From the NCBI GenBank assembly GCA_023375785.1, contig SZWC01018883.1:1-22325 (forward strand): 22,325 nucleotides of DNA, written 5' to 3'. Origin of the DNA: Penium margaritaceum. Its lineage: Eukaryota; Streptophyta; Zygnematophyceae; Desmidiales; Peniaceae. Under the pieces are notes generated by a model that saw only the letters and a list, made by a program, of their open reading frames with translations, did not search any database and was not told the origin of the DNA. Below, one piece after another: positions 17,106-22,325 of this stretch. Both the position numbers and the translations under genes were made by a program. Within the stretch, counting starts at the first letter, position 1; each line of letters opens with the position of its first letter.

Positions 17106-17250
17106 TCCTCTGGTTAGAGAAGTTTCACGCACGCAACCGCCAAAGTCACAAGCAGTGAGAGCGCCTTCGCTCTCACCCAACCTCTCTGTTTGCAGGTCAA
17201 TCATCAGCCGGAGGGGAATGCAACATATCTGCACCTTTCTGCCTTGGGAG

Positions 17251-17290
17251 CTGACATCAGCCTACATCAGCCTACATCAGCCTACATCTG
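17251..17290 (+). repeat. 10-bp tandem repeat in the element D leader
   Basis: Four copies of CCTACATCAG-like units, the first and last degenerate, lie in the untranslated leader between the primer-binding site and gag. Confidence 0.85.
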
Positions 17291-17417
17291 CTTGCATCGG
17301 CCAAGGTGAACAGGGCCAGCAGTTGCCTCTTCTCACCAACAGCCTACAACGACCTCAAACATAGGTGCATCGGCATCAACAACAGGTGCAGCAGTTGTCG
17401 CAGTTGTAGGTGTAGGG

Positions 17418-17867
17418 ATGGCAGGGACAGGGGAACCTGGGAATCATTCTCCCATCCTCAAGTTTGATGGAGAGGGGTTTGCGCTCTGGAAGTGGCAGTT
17501 TGAGATCATCATGGATGATAGAGACCTGCTAGGATATTTCAACGGAAGTATCCCAGCACCAAAGGAGGAGGGTGCTGACCTCGTGGCATGGGTCAAGCTC
17601 AACAAGAAGGCTCTTGCCGTTCTCGTGTCATCCATACAACCCTCAGTCCTCTCACACATCAGCAGTTGTACAGTGGCAGCCGTGGAATACGCCAAACTGG
17701 GCAAGGTGTTTCAGTCCTCCTCACTTGCCAACCGTCTCTTCAGTCTACAGAACCTCATCAGTATGAGGCTTGGTGAAGGGGAGGATGTCTCCGCCTTTAT
17801 GCAGAAGTTTGAGACTCTCTTGCAACAAGCCAACGGCATGGGGTGGGACCTGAAATCCGATATGTAG
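17418..17867 (+). pseudogene. gag (UBN2-type) N-terminal part, element D
   Basis: The open frame begins at ATG 17418, 312 bp after the PBS. It shows the copia gag hallmark LKFDGEGFALWKWQFEIIM, then LANRLFSLQNLISMRLGEGE and VSAFMQKFETLLQQ, matching gag-polypeptide (UBN2) proteins that form the virus-like particle. The frame stops at TAG 17865-17867, where Gln is likely. A one-base frame change near 17880 follows, after which LMTLPESWGPM continues in the +1-shifted frame. The stop precedes the shift, so this is damage rather than programmed frameshifting. Confidence 0.88.
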
Positions 17868-19186
17868 GCCATGATTTTCTGATGACGCTGCCGGAGAGCT
17901 GGGGTCCCATGATCACAGTGATTGGAGGGTGGACCGAAGAGCAAGTATCCTACACCACCGTCTTGGAGTATGTGCGGAATGAAGCCATGCGTCGCAGTAG
18001 TAGTGAAGCAAACATGGCTGCCTTTGCCTCACAAAGCAGCGGTACCTTTTGCAATACCTCCTTCTCTGGATACAAGGGAAACAACGGCACTGGTGGAAGG
18101 GGTCCAAAGCGTCAAGGAAACTGCCATAACTGTGGTAAGGCTGGACACTGGGCTCGGGAGTGCCGGGCACCCAAGAAGGAGGGAGGAGACGAGGATGAAT
18201 GGCAAGGGGGACATGGTGGGAAGGATCCCACAAGCTTGATGGCCGAGTGTGCCTCCAACAAAGGGAGGACGATACTCAGGCCAGGAGCTTACGGCCTTGA
18301 CACGGGCACAAACGCGCACACCACTTACGAGAAGAGAGACTTCATCTCTCTTGCTCTATGCATCAAGAACTTCAGAGTCGCCAACGGCAAGGTTGAGGCA
18401 GCTGAGGGGATTGGTGACAAGCTGGTCACAGTGGGTGTCAACGGTGCAGACTCCGACCTCAAGTTAGAGGGGGTAGTCTACTTGCCCTCCTTCACAGCCA
18501 ACCTGCTCTCTGTCTCTAAGATAACTGACCATGGCATGACAGTTGTTTTTACAGAGAAGGAAGCAGTGATAGTCCCTACCAAGGACATCAACATTTCCTA
18601 CCCTGCCAAGAAGGTTGTTGCACAGGTCCCTCGCGTTGATGGACTCTACGTCTTGCAGACCAAGATGACAACATCAACGGCTGAATCTTCGTCCGGGAGT
18701 GATGATGAGGAGAGCAGCGATGAAAACTCTGATGACGAAGGACATGTTGGAGCAGCGGAAGCATTGGCAGCGGAAGATTCGGCAACAAAACCAGAAGCAA
18801 ATGCAGCCACCGAGGCTGTTCATTCTAGCCAGTGCACATCGTCGGAGAATGTGTGGCACAGGCGCTTTGGGCACGTGGCTCATCGCACATTGGTACTCAT
18901 GGATAAGCAGGAGCTAGTGCGTGGGATAGAGCTAGGTGATGAGGCGGAGGGAGCTGGGATCTTGTGTGAGCCATGCCTTCAAGGCAAGGCCAAGAATAAA
19001 CCTTTCAAGCGTAATGGTACGCGTGCTCTCGCACCCCTTGACCTCATCCACTCTGACGTGTGTGGTCCCTTTTGCATACCGTCCAATGGAGGCAACAGAT
19101 ATCTTCGCACCTGCATCGACGACAACAGCCGTAAGGTCTGGATATATTTTCTCAAAAAGAAAAGTGAGATGAAGGAGAATCTGTAA
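17868..19186 (+). pseudogene. gag C-terminus, protease, pre-integrase and integrase N-part, element D
   Basis: This frame is open from GTG 17843; homology resumes at LMTLPESWG. Residues counted from 17843: CCHC zinc knuckle CHNCGKAGHWAREC at 94-107 (nucleic-acid binding), then aspartic protease with DTG at 153-155. A protease-to-integrase linker follows with a strongly acidic Ser/Asp/Glu stretch at about 278-300. GAG-pre-integrase zinc residues are His339, His344, Cys375 and Cys378. The integrase core opens HSDVCGPF with the first catalytic Asp at 405, and CIDDNSRKVWIYFLKKK follows. TAA at 19184-19186 ends the frame inside the core, and the same frame resumes at once. Neighbouring parts are one polyprotein in an intact relative. 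Confidence 0.9.
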
Positions 19187-19981
19187 GCCTTTGTCGCTAT
19201 GGTTGAGCAACAGAGTGGAAGGAAGGTGAAGGCATTCAGGATGGACAATGGGGAGGAGTACGAAGCCTGCAGGGAGTGGCTGAAGACACAGGGTATTGAA
19301 CACCAGAAAACTACTCCCTACTCACCTCAAAGCAATGGCGTAGCAGAGAGGATGAATCAGACCCTCCTTGGCATGACAAGGTGCATGCTCTTTGACGCCA
19401 AGCTGCCTCCTAGGTTCTGGGCTGAAGCAGCACGCACGACTACGTATGTTGTGAACCTCACACCTGCAGCAGCTCTGCGAAGGAGAGGCAAGAAGAAGCA
19501 GACACAGCAGCTGAAGACACCTCAAGAAGCATGGTCGGGCAGGAAGCCGGACGCCTCCCATCTCAAGGTGTTCGGTTGCACGGGCTTTGCCAAGGTCCAA
19601 GCGGGTGAGGGTCTTGGAAAGCTCGATGCAAGAGCACGAAAGTGTATTTTCATCGGCTATGACACCGCCCACAGAGCTTATAGACTGTGGGACCTAGGAG
19701 CTAAGAAGGTCATCCGCAGCAAAGACGTGGATTTCCACGAACATTCAGTGAGTAAAGGAGAGCTTCTTGAACTTGAGAACACTCCAAAACAGGGAGAGTG
19801 GCTCACTCTTCTTGAGGAGGGAGACAAAACACCAGCACAATGGCATGGGCTGGGTACCACAACAGGGAGAGAAGCTGATGAAGATGACTCGGAGGAATCA
19901 GCCTCCGAGTCCGACGTATCTGATCCTCCAGACCATGAGGAGGATACCTCTCCTCCCTTCGAAGACAAAACAAACCTCTAG
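19187..19981 (+). pseudogene. integrase core C-part and C-terminal domain, element D
   Basis: Same frame as the preceding segment, separated only by the TAA. FRMDNGEEY carries the second catalytic Asp and PYSPQSNGVAERMNQTLL the Glu, completing the DDE triad. HLKVFGCTGFAKV and ARKCIFIGYD follow, the copia post-integrase (DUF-type) signature. The end is an acidic, low-complexity linker (SEESASESDVSDPPDHEED). The frame meets TAG at 19979-19981 and TAA at 19994-19996, then stays open in phase into the RT. Confidence 0.9.
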
Positions 19982-19996
19982 CCTCTACATCAATAA

Positions 19997-21007
19997 CAAC
20001 AGCCAGCAGGTCCAAGGAGCAGTTCACGTCTCAAAGTTCCTCGGCAGCATTACGATGCAGATAGGGGTGAATGGACAGGCTTCAACTATTCGTTCCTGGT
20101 TCAAGAGGAGCCAATGTCTGTCGCAGAGGCACCCGCACGACCTGACAAAGCTGAGTGGGATGAAGCAATTCGCAGTGAACTCAGCTCCATCGAGGAGAAT
20201 GGGACATGGGTGCTGGTGGACAGACCTGCCGTCGCTCATGTTGTGGGGTCCAAGTGGGTACTGAAAGTAAAAAGGAAACAGGATGGTAAGATAGAAAAGT
20301 ACAAGGCACGGGTGGTAACAAAGGGGTTCTCTCAATGGCCTGGCGCAGAGTACGATGAGACCTTTGCACCCGTTGTGACGTTTGCCTCCATCCGGTCAAT
20401 GCTTGCCATTGCTGCTGCCAAGAACATGGAGGTCCACCAGATGGATGTCAAGACAGCCTTCCTTTACGGCAAACTTGACAAGGAGGTGCTGATGGAGGTT
20501 CTAGAGGGGGTTGATGCGCCCGAGGGCAAGGTGTGCAGGTTGGTGAAGGCGCTCTATGGGCTAAAACAAGCGCCAAGACTTTGGTACCAAGAGATGGATA
20601 CATTCATGGCCAAGGAGTCCTTCATGCACTGCGACAACGACCCTAGCATGTACGTGCATGAGAGCGACAAAGGGACTATGTTGGTCGCCTTGTACGTCGA
20701 TGACTTGATTATGTGCTCTTATTCAACGCAGCTGCTAGACGATCTCAAGGGGCAGCTGAGTAGCAGGTTCAAGATGAAGGACATGGGTCCTCTTAACTTC
20801 TACCTTGGCATTGCCATCAAGCGTGATAGAGCCGCAGGTACCATCAGCCTGAACCAGACAAAGTACATCGACTCCATCCTCAAACGATACGACATGGAAG
20901 ATTGCAAGCCTGCCAGCACACCCATGAGCTCAGAGTGCAAGCTCTCCACCTCCATGTCCCCATCCAATGAAGCGGAGAAAACTGACATGTTGGGCATCCC
21001 ATATTAG
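19997..21007 (+). pseudogene. reverse transcriptase (RVT_2), element D
   Basis: This part is in phase with integrase. Counting residues from ATG 20114, it shows DEAIRSELSSIEENGTWVLV, KYKARVVTKGF and QMDVKTAFLYG with the first catalytic Asp at 111. ALYGLKQAPRLWYQEM follows, then LYVDDLIM with YVDD at 194-197, and FKMKDMGPLNFYLGIAI. All catalytic residues are intact. It copies the element RNA into cDNA from the half-tRNA primer. TAG at 21005-21007 interrupts the RT/RNase H connection just before SVVGSLMYAMVATRP, and a one-base deletion near 21050 shifts the frame. Confidence 0.95.
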
Positions 21008-21684
21008 TCTGTAGTGGGCAGTCTGATGTATGCCATGGTCGCCACCCGGCCAGTATAGCCCATGCTGTTGGGCAGGTGAGCCGGTTTGTGGCCAATCCTT
21101 GTCCACTGCACTGGCAGGCTGTGAAGCGCATCATGCGCTACATTAAGGGGACGCGACATGTGGGACTCCAGTTTGGAGGCATCGCTGGATCCGCGTCACT
21201 CCGTCACATGTGCTACACCAACGCTGACTGGGGAGGCAATATCGACGACAGAAAATCCACCTTCGGCTTTGTGTGTATGGTAAATGGAGGTGCTGTCAGT
21301 TGGGCGAGTCGCAAGCAGGAGTGTGTCTCTCTTTCAACAGCTGAAGCTGATTACATTGCATTGGCTGAGGTGTGTAAAGAGGTGCAGTGACTTCGCAGCT
21401 TGCTCTCTGAGATGAAGGCATCACAGGCAACGGCAACAATCGTCAAGATCGACAACATGAGCGCGATTGACATGTCCAAGAACCCAGTTCTGTCCAGGCG
21501 CACAAAGCACATCGAGATCCGCTACTACTATGCTTGGGACTTGGTCTACAAGCAGACAGTGGAGCTGGAGTATGTCGGCACCAAGCTGAACCGGGCTGAC
21601 ATGCTTACAAAGTCATTGGACAAGGATCTCCACCAGGGGGGCAGGCAAGGTATCGGCATGGTCAACGCAAGTGATGAAGAATGA
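21008..21684 (+). pseudogene. RNase H (copia type) and pol C-terminus, element D
   Basis: After the frameshift near 21050 the domain reads VKRIMRYIKGTRHVGLQFGG, CYTNADWGGNIDDRKSTFGF (first Asp), SLSTAEADYIALAE (Glu) and VKIDNMSAIDMSKNPV (next Asp). RTKHIEIRYYY, LEYVGTKLNRADMLTKSL and a stop at 21682-21684 end it. TGA at 21388-21390 replaces the Trp usual before LRSLL. It removes RNA from the RNA/DNA hybrid during reverse transcription. Confidence 0.92.
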
Positions 21685-21707
21685 TGATGGAAACTGACGC
21701 AAGGTGC

Positions 21708-21717
21708 AAGGGAGAGA
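21708..21717 (+). other. polypurine tract of element D
   Basis: AAGGGAGAGA sits 2 bp before the TGTTG start of the 3' LTR and 23 bp after the pol stop, the normal site for plus-strand priming. Confidence 0.75.
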
Positions 21718-21719
21718 TT

Positions 21720-22325
21720 TGTTGAATATGTTTGCCCCTTGTTCAGTCTTGTACGACGGATCAGGAACGCTCTGCCCCTTGTGGAGGTATGACCCCTGGA
21801 TTTGTTGTAGGGTGACTCAACTATGCTCTGTCTCATGTGAGATATGACCTGTGAGTACACCATGTAGGTGAGTGGTTAACTTGGCCATTTTGTTGATTTG
21901 GCCAAGTGAGAGGTCATGAGTTCGATCCTGGCTCCATGCACATCTTGGTTGTTATGGAAGCTTCCAAGAAAGAAAGTTCGTAGCTTCTGGGAAGCAACAC
22001 GGCTGATCAGTCACCTTGGCACAAGGATGCTTATGTGTCAAGCCCATAGCGCAAGTCTCTTGGTGATGTGGCAGGGTCAAGCCACTTCTCAGGAATGTGC
22101 TTTTGAGTTCTAGGACTGGACAGACAGCTATAAAAGGACTTGTCTTGCATGCTGATCAATTAACCCTTGCTTGATGCTCTCTTGCGTATTGACGACTTGA
22201 GCTCTTCTTGAGATGTAATGCTAAGGCGTTAGTACTCTTGAAGGTGAAGTGTATGCCTGATTAAGTTTGGGGTGCACGACACATACCTGCAAAGGAAGAA
22301 GGTGTAAAAACCTTTGTGAGCTTTT
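21720..22325 (+). repeat. 3' LTR of element D (first 606 bp)
   Basis: Direct copy of 16436-17041 with 13 substitutions. The window ends before the LTR does; by comparison the end should fall about 47 bp further right. This copy keeps the better B-box-like sequence (21918-21928) and TATA context (22129-22135). Confidence 0.95.

Larger units (their letters stand above)
16436..22325 (+). mobile_element. nearly complete Ty1/copia LTR retrotransposon D, cut by the window edge
   Basis: Two direct LTRs (16436-17088 and from 21720) align with a constant offset of 5284 bp and enclose PBS, gag, protease, integrase, RT, RNase H and polypurine tract. The integrase-before-RT order defines copia. Comparing 16436-17041 with 21720-22325 by eye I count 13 substitutions and no net indel (about 2 percent). 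All fall in the first 420 bp and the last ~185 bp are identical, so the insertion is fairly young. Expected total length is about 5.94 kb, with some 47 bp beyond the right edge. The element splits copia B. At least six in-frame stops and two frameshifts make it non-autonomous as sequenced. Confidence 0.95.

Noticed and set aside
17860..17885. Programmed gag-pol frameshift
   Set aside because: The TAG stop lies before the frame change, in the middle of gag and upstream of the zinc knuckle; this is mutation, not a recoding site.
17418..21684. Non-standard genetic code (TAG/TAA read as Gln, as in some ulvophyte green algae)
   Set aside because: Frameshifts and a TGA break the same genes, and the host TL20.3-like gene ends at TAG exactly where the family ends.

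Overview
The window is a eukaryotic nuclear segment that is mostly transposable-element debris, with the last exons of one host gene at its left edge. That gene encodes a pentapeptide-repeat protein resembling the chloroplast thylakoid-lumen protein TL20.3. It is split by a spliceosomal-type intron, so the source is a photosynthetic eukaryote. Ty1/copia, Ty3/gypsy and MULE elements packed this densely suit a large repeat-rich streptophyte genome. A charophyte such as Chara is my best guess, but this is inference and the species is not proven.

Layout, left to right. 1-1760: 3' part of the TL20.3-like gene, with a 20-bp minisatellite in an intron and an 11-bp minisatellite after the stop. 1761-2990: no recognisable gene. 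2994-3184: a tRNA-like, SINE-like unit between near-identical 14/15-bp direct repeats. 3241-4240: 3' end of a minus-strand copia element (A). 4240-4645: plus-strand copia fragment (C, pre-integrase/integrase). 4650-7500: AT-rich sequence, a dispersed 232-bp repeat and one orphan ORF. 7981-10951: decayed MULE transposase on the minus strand, broken by an assembly gap. 11761-11970: 20-bp inverted repeats and a degenerate ~30-bp array. 12195-12490 (minus) and 13535-13915 (plus): two gypsy relics (RNase H, integrase) facing opposite ways. They flank palindromes and a second copy of the 232-bp repeat. 13950-16435: minus-strand copia element (B), 3' LTR plus RNase H/RT. 16436-22325: a nearly complete plus-strand copia element (D) that interrupts B and runs off the right edge inside its 3' LTR.

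Element D is the best preserved. Its LTR pair differs at 13 of 606 comparable sites. It has a TATA box, a gag with zinc knuckle, protease, integrase, RT with YVDD, RNase H and a polypurine tract. Its primer-binding site matches the anticodon arm of initiator tRNA-Met, not the tRNA 3' end, which implies half-tRNA priming. Its LTR also contains a tRNA-like A-box/B-box pair. It is not autonomous as read, because several stops and two frameshifts break gag-pol.

Across the unrelated elements the in-frame stops are strikingly biased to TAG at places where Gln (CAG) or Trp (CTGG) is expected. This is what C-to-T decay at methylated CHG sites would produce.
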